Source: Rhodanobacter sp. OK091 (GTDB lineage: Bacteria; Pseudomonadota; Gammaproteobacteria; Xanthomonadales; Rhodanobacteraceae). From it: a stretch of 64,000 bases of DNA. Within the stretch, counting starts at the first letter, position 1. Every line of letters starts with the position of its first letter. The stretch spans positions 124,001 through 188,000 of the forward strand of contig NZ_FRCH01000002.1 in NCBI RefSeq assembly GCF_900142825.1. The letters are read 5' to 3'. Shown here in pieces: positions 7,236 through 15,866 of the stretch. A program made the position numbers and the translations under genes. The notes below the pieces were generated by a model, which worked only from the letters and a program-made list of their open reading frames with translations, searched no databases and had not been told where the DNA came from.

Positions 7236-8321
7236 ATGAGTTCGCCATTCGCCAGTCGTCTCGGTATCGAGCATCCGCTGATCCAGGCGCCGATGTCCGG
7301 TTCGTCACCGCCGGCACTGGTGGCAGCCGTATCGAATGCGGGCGGCCTGGGTTCGCTTGGCGCCGGTTATCTGGAGCCGCAAGCCATCCTCGATCAGGCG
7401 GCGCAGATCCGCGCGCTCGGTGACCGGCCTTATGCGATCGGGCTGTTCGTATTGCCGGACGAATTCGAGGCCGACATGGCCGCGGTGGCGAAGGCGCGCG
7501 AGCAGCTCGATGCGTTGATGGAGCACGAAGGCCTAGCCGTGCGCACCAGCTTGCCGGCGCGCTGGGCACCGCGCTTTTCCGATCAGTTTGCCGCCTTGTG
7601 CGAGGCGCGGCCGGCGGTGGCGAGTTTCGCATTCGGCGTCATCAGCGGCGCGCAACGGCGCGAACTGCGCCAGCGCGACATCTACGTGATCGGTACGGCC
7701 ACCACGGTGGCCGAAGCCCGAGCCTGGGTCGATGCAGGTGCCGATGCCGTCTGCGTGCAAGGTGCCGAGGCCGGCGGTCACCGTGGCACCTTCATGCACG
7801 AGGCCGAGGACGCGATGATCGGCTTGTTCGCGCTGCTGCCGCTCACCGTGCATGCGCTGGCGGCTCATGCACCGGATGTTCCGGTGATTGCCTCCGGCGG
7901 CATCATGGACGGCCGCGGCATGCTGGCGGCCGAAATCCTGGGCGCGGCAGCCAGTCAGCTCGGCACCGCCTTCCTTACCTGCCCGGAATGTTCCGCGGCC
8001 GAGGCGTGGAAGCGGGACTTGCCTCAGGTCGAGGAATCCCGGATCACCACCATCCGTGGCTTCTCCGGACGCGCTGCGCGCGGTCTGCGCAACCGCTTTG
8101 TCGATGCGATGCCGGAGGCGGCACAGGGCTTGCCGTATCCGGTGCTGAACGCGCTCACCGCCCCGTTGCGCCGTGCCGCCGCAGACGCCGGTCGCGGCGA
8201 TCTGCTGTCTGAATGGTGCGGCCAGGCCGCTGGCCTGGTGCGTCCGCAGCCTGCAGCCGAGCTGGTCGCGCGGCTGATGTACGAGCACCGGCTGGCTAGA
8301 CGGACTATGGCGGGCGCCTAA
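7236..8321 (+). CDS. nitronate monooxygenase / NAD(P)H-dependent flavin oxidoreductase
   Basis: A 361-residue TIM-barrel FMN enzyme. The N-terminal [31 protein letters not shown], the phosphate-binding [13 protein letters not shown] and [21 protein letters not shown] blocks are the family signature; these proteins oxidise nitronates or act as enoyl reductases. The ATG at 7236 places the IxxPIIQAPM motif about ten residues in, as is usual. A TTG ten codons upstream is possible but less likely. It stands alone between the MxKDx gene and rsfS. Confidence 0.88.
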   Translation: MSSPFASRLGIEHPLIQAPMSGSSPPALVAAVSNAGGLGSLGAGYLEPQAILDQAAQIRALGDRPYAIGLFVLPDEFEADMAAVAKAREQLDALMEHEGLAVRTSLPARWAPRFSDQFAALCEARPAVASFAFGVISGAQRRELRQRDIYVIGTATTVAEARAWVDAGADAVCVQGAEAGGHRGTFMHEAEDAMIGLFALLPLTVHALAAHAPDVPVIASGGIMDGRGMLAAEILGAAASQLGTAFLTCPECSAAEAWKRDLPQVEESRITTIRGFSGRAARGLRNRFVDAMPEAAQGLPYPVLNALTAPLRRAAADAGRGDLLSEWCGQAAGLVRPQPAAELVARLMYEHRLARRTMAGA

Positions 8322-8382
8322 AATACCCCTTGACGGCAGGGCGGTTATACTGCGCCCGCGCCATTCCGCGCTGCGATCACGC

Positions 8383-8784
8383 ATGAGGCTCCTCCTCTTG
8401 AGTACTGCCCGTACGAACAAGTCCGTTACCACGGCCACCCTGCGCAAGTCGGTCATCGACGCGCTGGAAGAACTGAAAGCCAAGGACGTTCGCGAGATCG
8501 ACGTTCGTGGCAAGACCTCCATCGCCGACCTGCTGGTCATCGCCTCCGGCACCTCCGCTCGCCACGTCAAATCGATCGCCGACGAAGTCGGCAAGTTCGC
8601 CAAGAAGGCTGGCGTGATGCCGCTGGGCGTGGAAGGCGAACAGGAAGGGGAGTGGGTGCTGGTGGACCTGGGCGACGTGATCGTCCATGTGATGCTGCCG
8701 CGCATCCGCGAGTTCTACGGCCTGGAGCGGCTGTGGACGGTGGGTGATCACGGGCACGAAGTCGACGCTGCGCAAGCGGGCTGA
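8383..8784 (+). CDS. rsfS: ribosomal silencing factor RsfS
   Basis: A 133-residue DUF143 protein. The core [53 protein letters not shown] and [16 protein letters not shown] is diagnostic. It binds ribosomal protein L14 on the 50S subunit and blocks subunit joining in starvation. A TTG at 8398 with GAGG upstream is an alternative start. A TATACT box stands at 8346-8351 without a well-placed -35. rlmH follows after a 226-base gap that contains a repeat. Confidence 0.93.
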   Translation: MRLLLLSTARTNKSVTTATLRKSVIDALEELKAKDVREIDVRGKTSIADLLVIASGTSARHVKSIADEVGKFAKKAGVMPLGVEGEQEGEWVLVDLGDVIVHVMLPRIREFYGLERLWTVGDHGHEVDAAQAG

Positions 8785-8796
8785 CGTCCTCCATTC

Positions 8797-8956
8797 CCTT
8801 CTCCCCGAGAGGGAGAAGGTGCCCGCAGGGCGGATGAGGGGCGGGTGCTCGCGTTGATTTGTATTTGGAGCGTGTATCTGTTGGCGGCCATGCGCAAAAT
8901 TTCCCCTTCACCTCGATCCTCTCACCCGCAAGGGAACTCCCTGAGAGTCACCCACG
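8797..8956. repeat. palindromic intergenic repeat (CCTTCTCCC family, copy 1)
   Basis: CCTTCTCCC (8797-8805) and GGGAGAAGG (8811-8819) form a hairpin, followed by GGATGAGGGG at 8832. A second part, 8905-8950, reads CCCCTTCACCTC then CTCTCACCCGCAAGGG, roughly the inverse, so the unit may be a small two-ended element between rsfS and rlmH. Shorter relatives occur at 24379 and 56550. Similar palindromes are common between genes in Xanthomonadales. No ORF or promoter is evident in the gap apart from this. Confidence 0.6.
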
Positions 8957-9010
8957 AGGTTGCGGAGGCAAACGTGGCGCTTCGCGCGCGTTTCCCGATA
9001 AGAGCGGCAC

Positions 9011-9481
9011 ATGCGCGCACGCCTGATCGCGGTCGGTGAACGCATGCCCGGCTGGGTGGCCGAGGGCTTTGCCGAATACCGCAAACGGCTCTCGCATGAG
9101 TTGCCGCTGGAACTGATCGAATTGAAACCCGGCGCTCGTGGGAAGGGCCGCGACGATGCGCGGGCGATCCTGGACGAAGGCGCGGCGATACTCGCCGCCT
9201 TGCCGCACGACACGCATGTGATCGCGCTCGATGGCCGCGGCAAGATGTGGTCCAGCGAGGAACTGGCTGGGCAGCTGGCGCAGTGGCGCATGGCGGGACG
9301 CGATCTGGCGTTTCTGATCGGAGGCCCGGATGGCCACGCGCCCACGGTGCTGGCGCGCGCCGATCAGCGCTGGTCGCTCGGTCCGCTGACCCTGCCGCAC
9401 ATGCTGGTACGGCTGGTGCTGGCCGAACAGTTGTACCGCGCCACCACGATCATGGCCGGACACCCTTATCATCGTGCCTGA
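9011..9481 (+). CDS. rlmH: 23S rRNA pseudouridine-1915 N3-methyltransferase
   Basis: A 156-residue SPOUT-class (knotted) methyltransferase that modifies pseudouridine 1915 in helix 69 of 23S rRNA. Visible: RARLIAVGERMPGWV at the N-terminus, HVIALDGRGKMWSSEE, the FLIGGPDGH SAM-binding loop, and the invariant end QLYRATTIMAGHPYHRA. The length matches E. coli RlmH (155). It normally follows rsfS, as here. Confidence 0.96.
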   Translation: MRARLIAVGERMPGWVAEGFAEYRKRLSHELPLELIELKPGARGKGRDDARAILDEGAAILAALPHDTHVIALDGRGKMWSSEELAGQLAQWRMAGRDLAFLIGGPDGHAPTVLARADQRWSLGPLTLPHMLVRLVLAEQLYRATTIMAGHPYHRA

Positions 9482-9511
9482 TCGTCAGTCCTGCCCACGG
9501 AGCCCGTCCCC

Positions 9512-9961
9512 ATGTCCTTCCAGATCCGGCAAGCCACCATTCTCGATCTCGACACGCTGGCGCCGCTGTTCGACGGTTATCGCCAGTTCTACGGTCAGCC
9601 GGCCGATCTGGCGCGGGCGCACGCCTTTCTCGCCGAGCGCGTCCATCAGCACGAGTCGCTGATCCTGCTGGCGCGGGACGAACACGGCGAAGGCTTGGGT
9701 TTCACCCAGCTGTATCCGCTGTTCTCCTCGGTGCGCACGGTGCGTACCTGGTTGCTCAATGATCTGTTTGTGGTGTCGTCGGCGCGCCGGCAAGGCGTGG
9801 GGGCGGGTTTGCTGGATGCCGCGGCGGAACAGGCGCGGGCACTCGGCGCGGCCAGCCTGTCACTGTCGACGGCGCTGGACAACGCAGCGGCGCAGGCCTT
9901 GTACGAATCGATGGGCTGGCAGCGTGACCGGCAGTTCTGCGAATACAGCCTCACCTTGTGA
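9512..9961 (+). CDS. GNAT family N-acetyltransferase
   Basis: A 149-residue single-domain acetyltransferase. The acetyl-CoA site is [20 protein letters not shown] (the R-x-x-G-x-G/A signature) and the C-terminal [11 protein letters not shown] is the usual GNAT end. The substrate cannot be predicted. It begins 30 bases after rlmH and is followed by maf, so the four genes from rsfS to maf may be one transcription unit. Confidence 0.88.
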   Translation: MSFQIRQATILDLDTLAPLFDGYRQFYGQPADLARAHAFLAERVHQHESLILLARDEHGEGLGFTQLYPLFSSVRTVRTWLLNDLFVVSSARRQGVGAGLLDAAAEQARALGAASLSLSTALDNAAAQALYESMGWQRDRQFCEYSLTL

Positions 9962-10017
9962 GTCAGCTTCACCTTTTGAGCCGTTGCGCTGCGGATTCAC
10001 CACCGATCGGAATTCAG

Positions 10018-10590
10018 ATGCTTCACCTCGCCTCGCAGTCGCCGCGTCGTCGCCAGTTGCTGGAACAGATCGGGGTGGATTTCGCCGTGCTCGACGTGGA
10101 CGTACCCGAACAGCGCATGCCGGGCGAATCGCCGCGGGCCTACGTAAGCCGCGTGGCGCGCGACAAGGCATGTGCGGGACTGGCCGGCCTCGGCAACCCG
10201 CAAGATGCCATCGTGCTGGGCGCGGATACCGAGGTGGTGCTGGACGATGAAGTATTCGGCAAGCCGCAGGATGCCGCCGCGGCCGCCGCGATGCTGCGCC
10301 GCCTGTCGGGGCGCACGCATGCGGTGGTCTCCGTGGTGTGGCTGGTCAGCGTGGGACGCGAGCAATCCGTGGAGTGTGTGTCGCAAGTACGCTTTGCCGC
10401 GCTGGACGAACCGGCCATCGCGGCTTATGTCGCCACCGGCGAGCCGTTCGGCAAAGCCGGTGCTTACGCGATCCAGGGGCGCGGCGCGGTGTTGATCGAG
10501 CATCTGCAAGGCAGCTATTCCGGCGTGATGGGCTTGCCGGTGTTCGAAACGGCGCGATTGCTGCACGACTTCGGCGCCCGCTCGGGATGA
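10018..10590 (+). CDS. maf: Maf-family nucleoside-triphosphate pyrophosphatase
   Basis: A 190-residue house-cleaning pyrophosphatase of the YhdE type (dTTP/UTP). The ATG puts [18 protein letters not shown] at the N-terminus, the classic Maf start. Later blocks are [23 protein letters not shown] with the catalytic Asp, [14 protein letters not shown] and the [13 protein letters not shown] motif. A GTG at 9958 overlapping the GNAT gene would add 20 residues before the conserved start and is not favoured. It is convergent with the CPBP protease gene, six bases apart. Confidence 0.93.
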   Translation: MLHLASQSPRRRQLLEQIGVDFAVLDVDVPEQRMPGESPRAYVSRVARDKACAGLAGLGNPQDAIVLGADTEVVLDDEVFGKPQDAAAAAAMLRRLSGRTHAVVSVVWLVSVGREQSVECVSQVRFAALDEPAIAAYVATGEPFGKAGAYAIQGRGAVLIEHLQGSYSGVMGLPVFETARLLHDFGARSG

Positions 10591-10596
10591 ACGCGC

Positions 10597-11430
10597 TCAG
10601 CCAGGCAGGTTGGTTGCCACGAACCAGCCCAGCACGGCCAGCAAGTTGTTGGCCCCATGCGCCACGACGGCAGGCCAGATCGAGCCCGAGCGCAGTCGCA
10701 ACCAGGCCAGCACCAGCGCCAGCAAGGCCAGCCCGGGCAGCGCGTACCACTGATACTGCAGGCCCGGAAGATGGATCAGCGCGAACGCCAGCGCGCTGAT
10801 CGTCACGGCCCAACCCGCATGCCAGCGCTGCAGCAACGCCGACAGCAGTACACCGCGGAACAACAGCTCCTCCACCAGCGGACCCACGCTGATCACCACG
10901 AGCACTAGCGGAATGCGCAGCCCCAGCGGGGTGTTGCCGCCCAGTTGCTGGATGTCCTGCGTCACCGTATGGCCGTGTGCCAGCCACTGGGTCAGCAGCG
11001 CGCCCACCAGTGGTGCAGCCAGTCCCGCCACCACCGCGAGGGCCAGGAACCGCAGGTTGCGTGGCTGCGCGAAACCGAAGCCTGGCGGCTGCCCCAGCGG
11101 CCACAGTTGCGGCCATTTCCGGCGTGCCAGCCACAGGGTCAGTGCTGCGGCGATAACGAGTGACAGCATGGCCAGCAGCGCCTGCATGGCAGGCTGTTCG
11201 AGTGTGACCGGAATCGCGTGATAGAAATCTTGCCCGGGATGACCGAAGACCGTCGACACGCTCACTGCCAATGCGAACAAGCTGCCGACCACCACCTGCA
11301 GCACGAAATAGGTGGCGATCATTCCCGCGGCGGCCCACAGGCCGGGCGTGCGTGCATGGACCAGCGGCACCGGCGGCGGTAGTGATCGTGCGGGAGGTGG
11401 CAGAGGGGCTTCGGTACAGATGACTTCCAT
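10597..11430 (-). CDS. CPBP (CAAX/Abi) family intramembrane metalloprotease
   Basis: A 277-residue, multi-pass protein. The first 30 residues are Pro-rich and cytoplasmic, followed by about seven or eight hydrophobic segments. The three family motifs are present: VEELLFRG (Glu-Glu and Arg), FALIHLPG (His) and HGANNLLA (His/Asn). In eukaryotes this family trims prenylated CAAX proteins; bacterial members are linked to bacteriocin immunity or membrane-protein processing. No substrate gene lies nearby. Confidence 0.88.
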   Translation of the reverse strand: MEVICTEAPLPPPARSLPPPVPLVHARTPGLWAAAGMIATYFVLQVVVGSLFALAVSVSTVFGHPGQDFYHAIPVTLEQPAMQALLAMLSLVIAAALTLWLARRKWPQLWPLGQPPGFGFAQPRNLRFLALAVVAGLAAPLVGALLTQWLAHGHTVTQDIQQLGGNTPLGLRIPLVLVVISVGPLVEELLFRGVLLSALLQRWHAGWAVTISALAFALIHLPGLQYQWYALPGLALLALVLAWLRLRSGSIWPAVVAHGANNLLAVLGWFVATNLPG

Positions 11431-11543
11431 GCGGAAACTATGCCTGACGGGTTGCGGGCGAGGAACAGGCGGGCGCCATCTGGGCGAGCCGATGGCAGCC
11501 TCTCACCGCGTGCCGGTGTCGAGCTTCTGCCCGAGGGTTGTCG

Positions 11544-11936
11544 TCAGCCGAGCAGCATGACGCGGCCGACGCCGATACAGGCCATCACCAGCGTTGCCGC
11601 CCAGCCCGTCAGGCCGACCATGAAGCCGGGTCCCCGGCTGCCCGCCTCTTTCAGGTAGGCCAGCGCGTACCACACGCGACCGACAAGCCAGATCAGTCCG
11701 GCTATACCGGCCCAGCCGCTGAAACCGTAGTTGGCCGCCAGCCACAGCGTGGGCAGGAACATCACCGTATTCTCCAGCGTGTTCATCTGCACCCGGTAGG
11801 CGCGCTCGAAAGCCGGGTCGCCACTGGTCGCCGGTGCCTTGATGCCGTACTTGCCGCGGGCGTGACTCACGGCCCACAGGGTGCCGAACAGCAGCAGCAC
11901 GGTGAGCAGGGTAACCAGGGCAGGCAGATGGGTCAT
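11544..11936 (-). CDS. MAPEG-domain membrane protein
   Basis: A 130-residue protein with four hydrophobic helices. The loop RVQMNTLENTVMFLPTLWLAANYG (E-N-x-x-x-x) and the following GRVWYALAYLKEAGSRGPGF match the MAPEG family, which includes microsomal glutathione transferases and bacterial relatives of unknown substrate. The start at ATG 11936 follows a weak GAGAATCC site. It is upstream of the CPBP gene on the same strand, but 113 bases separate them. Confidence 0.88.
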   Translation of the reverse strand: MTHLPALVTLLTVLLLFGTLWAVSHARGKYGIKAPATSGDPAFERAYRVQMNTLENTVMFLPTLWLAANYGFSGWAGIAGLIWLVGRVWYALAYLKEAGSRGPGFMVGLTGWAATLVMACIGVGRVMLLG

Positions 11937-12055
11937 GGTGGATTCTCGTGGAGGGTCGCCTACTGTAGCCGCAGAGTCCGCTTGGCGTGATCCCGATCAA
12001 GGCGCTATCGTCGCCATGCGGCATCGGAGGCGGTGCATCAGTCAGCGAGGGGCGT

Positions 12056-12922
12056 ATGGATTGGCAGAAAGGCGGCAGCAGCGAGAACGTCGAAGTCGAC
12101 AGCGGCGATGGCGGCGGCGGTCCGCGTTTCGGCGGTGGCGGTGGCCGCATGGGCATTGGCGGCCTGATCGTGCTGGCGATCCTGGGCTGGATATTCTTCA
12201 AGAATCCGCTGGCCTTGCTCGATCAAGGCGGTGGCCAGTCCTACGCGCCGACGCAGACGAGCGCGCCGGCACAGGTCGACCCGCAGCAGAAAGCCTTCGT
12301 CAGCGCGATCCTGCATTCGACCGAGCAAACCTGGGGCGAAATTTTCCAGGCAAAGGGGGCGACCTACGTCGACCCCAAGCTGCACCTGTTCAGTGGCGGC
12401 GTGAACACGGCCTGCGGCGGCGCCACCACGGCGGTGGGCCCGTTCTACTGCCCGGGCGACCAGAAGGTGTACCTGGATGTGGCGTTCTTCCAGCAGTTGC
12501 AGGATGAGCTGCATTCTTCCGGCGATTTCGCCCGTGCCTACGTGATCGCGCACGAGGTCGGTCATCACGTGCAGAAGCTGACCGGCGTGTTCGACAAGGT
12601 TGACGCCGCGCGTCGCCGCGGCGCGCCCATGGACGGCGCCGATGGCCTGTCCGTACGGCAGGAGTTGCAGGCGGATTGCTATGCCGGCGTATGGGCCAAC
12701 CACAGCCAGCAGGAGCTGAACTGGCTGCAACCGGGCGATATCGAGTCGGCGCTCAACGCCGCCAGCCATATCGGCGACGACACGCTGCAGCAGCAGGCGC
12801 AGGGGCGGGTACGTCCCGACACGTTCACCCACGGCACCTCGGCACAGCGGGTGAAATGGTTCAAGACCGGCTTCAGCAGCGGCGACATGGACCAGTGCAA
12901 CACCTTCGCCGGCGACCTCTGA
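12056..12922 (+). CDS. ypfJ: neutral zinc metallopeptidase (YpfJ/KPN_02809 family)
   Basis: A 288-residue membrane-anchored protein. The first 45 residues are Gly-rich (GDGGGGPRFGGGGGRMG), then one transmembrane helix (IGGLIVLAILGWIFF), then an extracytoplasmic domain with the zinc-binding HEVGHH motif and the downstream RQELQADCYAGVWAN block carrying the third ligand. The family is widespread with no firm substrate. ATG 12056 fits the family start MDWQKGG and follows GCGAGGGG. It is divergent from the MAPEG gene. Confidence 0.92.
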   Translation: MDWQKGGSSENVEVDSGDGGGGPRFGGGGGRMGIGGLIVLAILGWIFFKNPLALLDQGGGQSYAPTQTSAPAQVDPQQKAFVSAILHSTEQTWGEIFQAKGATYVDPKLHLFSGGVNTACGGATTAVGPFYCPGDQKVYLDVAFFQQLQDELHSSGDFARAYVIAHEVGHHVQKLTGVFDKVDAARRRGAPMDGADGLSVRQELQADCYAGVWANHSQQELNWLQPGDIESALNAASHIGDDTLQQQAQGRVRPDTFTHGTSAQRVKWFKTGFSSGDMDQCNTFAGDL

Positions 12923-13024
12923 GCCGCGCCGGTTCGGCGAATACGCAAGGCCTGCTGTATGGTGGGCGTTGCACGTTCCGGAATCCTCCGGATGCGTGCC
13001 GCGGAGTGCGTCTTGGTCGATACC

Positions 13025-13408
13025 ATGCAACATCCCTGTCTGCGCTGCGGTGCCTGCTGCGAGTTCTTTCGCGTAGGGCTCCACTGGTCGGAGGCCGAGG
13101 CCTCGCTAGGCGGATGCGTACCGCCGGAACTGACCGAAAAGCTCGATCCGCACCGCCTGTCGATGCGCGGTACCGATGCCGCGCAACCACGCTGTGTGGC
13201 ATTGCAGGGAACCGTGGGCAAGGCGGCGCATTGCGGTATCTACGCGCGACGTCCGTCGGTATGCCGCGAAGTGCAGCCGTCATGGGAATTCGGAGTGATC
13301 AGCCCGCAATGCGACAAGGCTCGTCTCGCGCATGGGCTGCCGCTGCTGACGCCTGAGGACTGGCTCGAGCCATTCGATGCTGCCGGGCCGTTGTCGCAGA
13401 TCGTCTGA
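13025..13408 (+). CDS. YkgJ family cysteine-cluster protein
   Basis: A 127-residue protein that opens with MQHPCLRCGACCEFFRV and has further Cys residues in PRCVAL, AAHCGIYARRPSVCRE and SPQCDKA, the zinc- or iron-chelating cluster of the YkgJ/PF03692 family. Function unknown. A TTG a few codons upstream is an alternative start. It is convergent with the anti-sigma gene, three bases away. Confidence 0.85.
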   Translation: MQHPCLRCGACCEFFRVGLHWSEAEASLGGCVPPELTEKLDPHRLSMRGTDAAQPRCVALQGTVGKAAHCGIYARRPSVCREVQPSWEFGVISPQCDKARLAHGLPLLTPEDWLEPFDAAGPLSQIV

Positions 13409-13411
13409 GTG

Positions 13412-14203
13412 CTATGGCGGTGAGCGCGCGGTCGGTGTGCCGGCATCGTTCTGGAAGGCGAGCACAAACTGCTTCAGGTCGCCCGCGCTGACGTCGGAAA
13501 CGGCGACGTAATGCATGCCCTCGGTTGCCCAGCGAATGACGGTGTAACCGTGGCGTTGCTCTTCGGATGACGCCGTTGCCGAAGCATCCGCCGGCCACTG
13601 GTAGAGGTTGATCACGTGCAGGTGCCGTTTGTAGATCAAGGCGGCGACACTGCGTCCGGCTATCGCATCGAGACGGCCACCGATCAGCGGGAACCCTTCA
13701 CCGGTCAGGTCTTTCACCCGCGGCGAGAAATCGAGTTTGCCCTCGAACCATGGTTTCACCGTGTGCTGATCGGTCGACACCACGTCCATCAGGTGTTGCG
13801 CCTGCAGCGAACGGATATGGCTGGAGATGGCCTCGGCGACGACCGGATTGCCGCCTCCGCCATCCTGCCTCAAGCCAGCGATCCAGGCCGGACTGGTGAG
13901 CAGCAGCGCACCGGCAAACCCGGCGGCCATCGCGTAGGCGAGCGGCGCACGTCGGCGGCGGGGCGACGCTGGGGCAGCGCTCGCCGCGGGTTGTGCGGGG
14001 CTCCAGCGTTCACGCAGCGCATCCGGTGCGCGACGGTACAGCCCGGGTTGCGCCAGCGCCTTGCGCAGCCGGCCGTAGACGTCATAGCTGGCCGCGCATG
14101 CAGTGCAATCACGCAGGTGCTTGATCATGGTCGCGCTCTGCGCGGCGTCCAGTTCGTTGTCGAGATAAGCGTGTACCAGCAGCCGGGCGTCATCACACGT
14201 CAT
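13412..14203 (-). CDS. membrane-anchored anti-sigma factor with zinc-finger N-terminus
   Basis: A 263-residue single-pass protein. Residues 1-40 are a ZAS-type anti-sigma domain ending in KHLRDCTAC (H-x3-C-x2-C), which should bind the ECF sigma factor encoded just upstream. A Pro/Ala/Arg linker leads to one transmembrane helix (LAYAMAAGFAGALLLTSPAWIAGL), then a periplasmic domain of about 160 residues with HTVKPWFEGKLDFSPRV, a pattern shared by many transmembrane anti-sigma regulators. It overlaps the sigma gene by 11 bases, so the pair is coupled. Confidence 0.9.
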   Translation of the reverse strand: MTCDDARLLVHAYLDNELDAAQSATMIKHLRDCTACAASYDVYGRLRKALAQPGLYRRAPDALRERWSPAQPAASAAPASPRRRRAPLAYAMAAGFAGALLLTSPAWIAGLRQDGGGGNPVVAEAISSHIRSLQAQHLMDVVSTDQHTVKPWFEGKLDFSPRVKDLTGEGFPLIGGRLDAIAGRSVAALIYKRHLHVINLYQWPADASATASSEEQRHGYTVIRWATEGMHYVAVSDVSAGDLKQFVLAFQNDAGTPTARSPP

Positions 14204-14762
14204 GGCGGCGTACCTCTTTGGGATGGTGGGCCAGTTCGGCTTTCAAGCGTTCGCGTGCGCGGGCGAGCCGGGACATGACCGTGCCGATTTTCTGTTCGGT
14301 GATCGCGGCGATCTCCTTGTAGGAACACTCTTCCAGCTCACGCAGCACGATCACTTCACGCAGGGGAGACGGGAGGCGTTCCAGCGCCAGCTGCAGCGTG
14401 CCGACGTCGACCGCGAGCAAGGTCAGGGTTTCCGGGGAAGGACCCCCATCGACGAGCGTGTGGGCGTCTTCATCAAGCGACTCGTGCAGGCTGCCTGGCG
14501 GGGTCTTCGTGCGCAGCGTGTAGAAAGTGTTCCGCACAATGGCGAGCAGCCAGACTCGCGCGTCGCTGCCGTGGAAGCTGTCGAAATAACGCAGTGCCCG
14601 CAGCATGGCTTCCTGCACCACATCTTGCGCATCCGCATTGTCGCGCGCGAGCCAGCGCGCGAGGTTGTAGGCCGCGTCGAGGCACGGCAGCACGAGCGCT
14701 TCGAAGCGTGCGCTGCGGACACTGTCCGGGTTTGGCGATATGACGTGCAGATCGGCGGGCAT
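14193..14762 (-). CDS. ECF-type RNA polymerase sigma factor
   Basis: A 189-residue sigma-70 family member with regions 2 and 4 only. Region 2 shows YNLARWLARDNADAQDVVQEAMLRALRYF; region 4 shows LERLPSPLREVIVLRELEECSYKEIA and the helix-turn-helix IGTVMSRLARARERL. It should direct RNA polymerase to its own promoter and the divergent phosphoesterase-cupredoxin operon through GCGGGAATA-N16-GGTAAT. The -10 (14769-14774) lies only seven bases from the ATG, so the transcript is probably leaderless; no Shine-Dalgarno sequence is seen. Confidence 0.93.
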   Translation of the reverse strand: MPADLHVISPNPDSVRSARFEALVLPCLDAAYNLARWLARDNADAQDVVQEAMLRALRYFDSFHGSDARVWLLAIVRNTFYTLRTKTPPGSLHESLDEDAHTLVDGGPSPETLTLLAVDVGTLQLALERLPSPLREVIVLRELEECSYKEIAAITEQKIGTVMSRLARARERLKAELAHHPKEVRRHDV

Positions 14763-14768
14763 AAAGGG

Positions 14769-14799
14769 ATTACCTCGGCTGACTCGACTTTATTCCCGC
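14769..14799 (-). promoter_or_regulatory. predicted ECF promoter of the sigma/anti-sigma operon
   Basis: Read on the minus strand: GCGGGAATA (14799-14791), 16 bases, GGTAAT (14774-14769). It is the mirror copy of the plus-strand promoter at 14809-14840, with identical elements and spacing. A start six to seven bases after the -10 falls on the sigma-factor ATG. The -35 elements of the two promoters form a nine-base inverted repeat separated by nine bases. Confidence 0.7.
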
Positions 14800-14808
14800 C
14801 GCGCAAAA

Positions 14809-14840
14809 GCGGGAATAGGCGATGCGGACGAGCGGTAATG
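14809..14840 (+). promoter_or_regulatory. predicted ECF promoter of the phosphoesterase-cupredoxin operon
   Basis: GCGGGAATA (14809-14817), 16 bases, GGTAAT (14834-14839). The same two elements at the same distance drive the sigma gene in the other direction. Transcription would begin near 14846, giving a 5' leader of about 79 bases before ATG 14925. The shared motif is the main evidence that the sigma factor controls this operon. Confidence 0.7.
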
Positions 14841-14924
14841 CAAGGTGAAGGGTGGCTTGGGCATCGACGGCCGCCCAATTCCCGGAATGGTCGTTCGACC
14901 ATTCGCCCCTGCGGAGTGTTCATC

Positions 14925-15866
14925 ATGCAAGACAATCACGACAACGAAGCCGGCGGCCGCCGCCAATTCCTCAAATGCATGGCCTGGGCCGGTGCCGGCA
15001 CGCTCTGGCTGATGAAAGGCGGCGTGCTGCACGCCCACGCGCTGGGTGAAGGCGCCAAGGCCGCCGCGACGGATGCCAGCTTCAGCTTTGCGCAGATCAG
15101 CGATTCCCACATCGGTTTTCACAAGGAGCCGAACATGGACGTGGTGGGTACGCTGCGCGCCTCGGTAGCGCTGGTCAACGCGCAGGCCGCCCGTCCGGAT
15201 TTTCTGCTGCACACCGGCGATCTCACGCATCTGTCCAAGCCCGAAGAATTCGACACGCTGGCCGGTGTGATGCAGGAATCGCACACCCGCAAGGTGTTCT
15301 ACGTGCCGGGCGAGCACGACGTGATCGGCGACAACGGCGCCGAGTTCTTCCGTCGTTTCGGCGAACGCCAGCAAGCCGGCGGCTGGTACAGCTTCGACCA
15401 TCGCGGCGTGCACTTCGTCGGCTTGATCAACGTGCTCAATCTCAAGGCCGGCGGCCTGGGTTCGCTGGGGGCGGAGCAGCTGGCCTGGCTGAAAAAAGAT
15501 CTCGCCGGGCTATCCGCCGAAACGCCTCTCGTGGTGTTTGCCCACATGCCGCTGTGGCCGCTGTATCCGTCGTGGGGCTGGGGTACGGACGATAGCGCCG
15601 AGGCCATGTCCTACCTGCGGCGGTTTGGCTCGGTCAGTGTGCTCAATGGCCATATCCACCAGATCCAGCAGAAGGTGGAAGGCAACATCACGTTCTACAC
15701 GGCGCGCTCGACCGCTTATCCGCAGCCGGCACCGGGCGTCGGACCCGGGCCCGGACCCATGAAGGAGATAGCGCCCGGTGCGCTGCACCGTTATCTCGGC
15801 ATACGCGATGTGCGCCATGTGCAGGGCAAGCAGGTGCTCGCCGTGACCGAGGAGGTGCTTTCATGA
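14925..15866 (+). CDS. Tat-exported metallophosphoesterase
   Basis: A 313-residue calcineurin-like phosphoesterase. The N-terminus has a twin-arginine signal (GRRQFLKCMAWAGAG), so it is exported folded. The metal-binding motifs run in order: FAQISDSHIG (D-x-H), LLHTGDLTH (G-D), VPGEHDV (G-E-H-D in place of the usual G-N-H-D), VFAHMPLW (H) and NGHIHQ (G-H-x-H). It overlaps the cupredoxin gene by four bases. The substrate is unknown; the ECF control suggests an envelope-stress role. ATG 14925 follows CGGAG. Confidence 0.88.
   Translation: MQDNHDNEAGGRRQFLKCMAWAGAGTLWLMKGGVLHAHALGEGAKAAATDASFSFAQISDSHIGFHKEPNMDVVGTLRASVALVNAQAARPDFLLHTGDLTHLSKPEEFDTLAGVMQESHTRKVFYVPGEHDVIGDNGAEFFRRFGERQQAGGWYSFDHRGVHFVGLINVLNLKAGGLGSLGAEQLAWLKKDLAGLSAETPLVVFAHMPLWPLYPSWGWGTDDSAEAMSYLRRFGSVSVLNGHIHQIQQKVEGNITFYTARSTAYPQPAPGVGPGPGPMKEIAPGALHRYLGIRDVRHVQGKQVLAVTEEVLS

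Noticed and set aside
8330..8351. TTGACG and TATACT upstream of rsfS as a promoter
   Set aside because: The spacing is ten bases, too short for a sigma-70 promoter; only the -10 is kept as a possibility.
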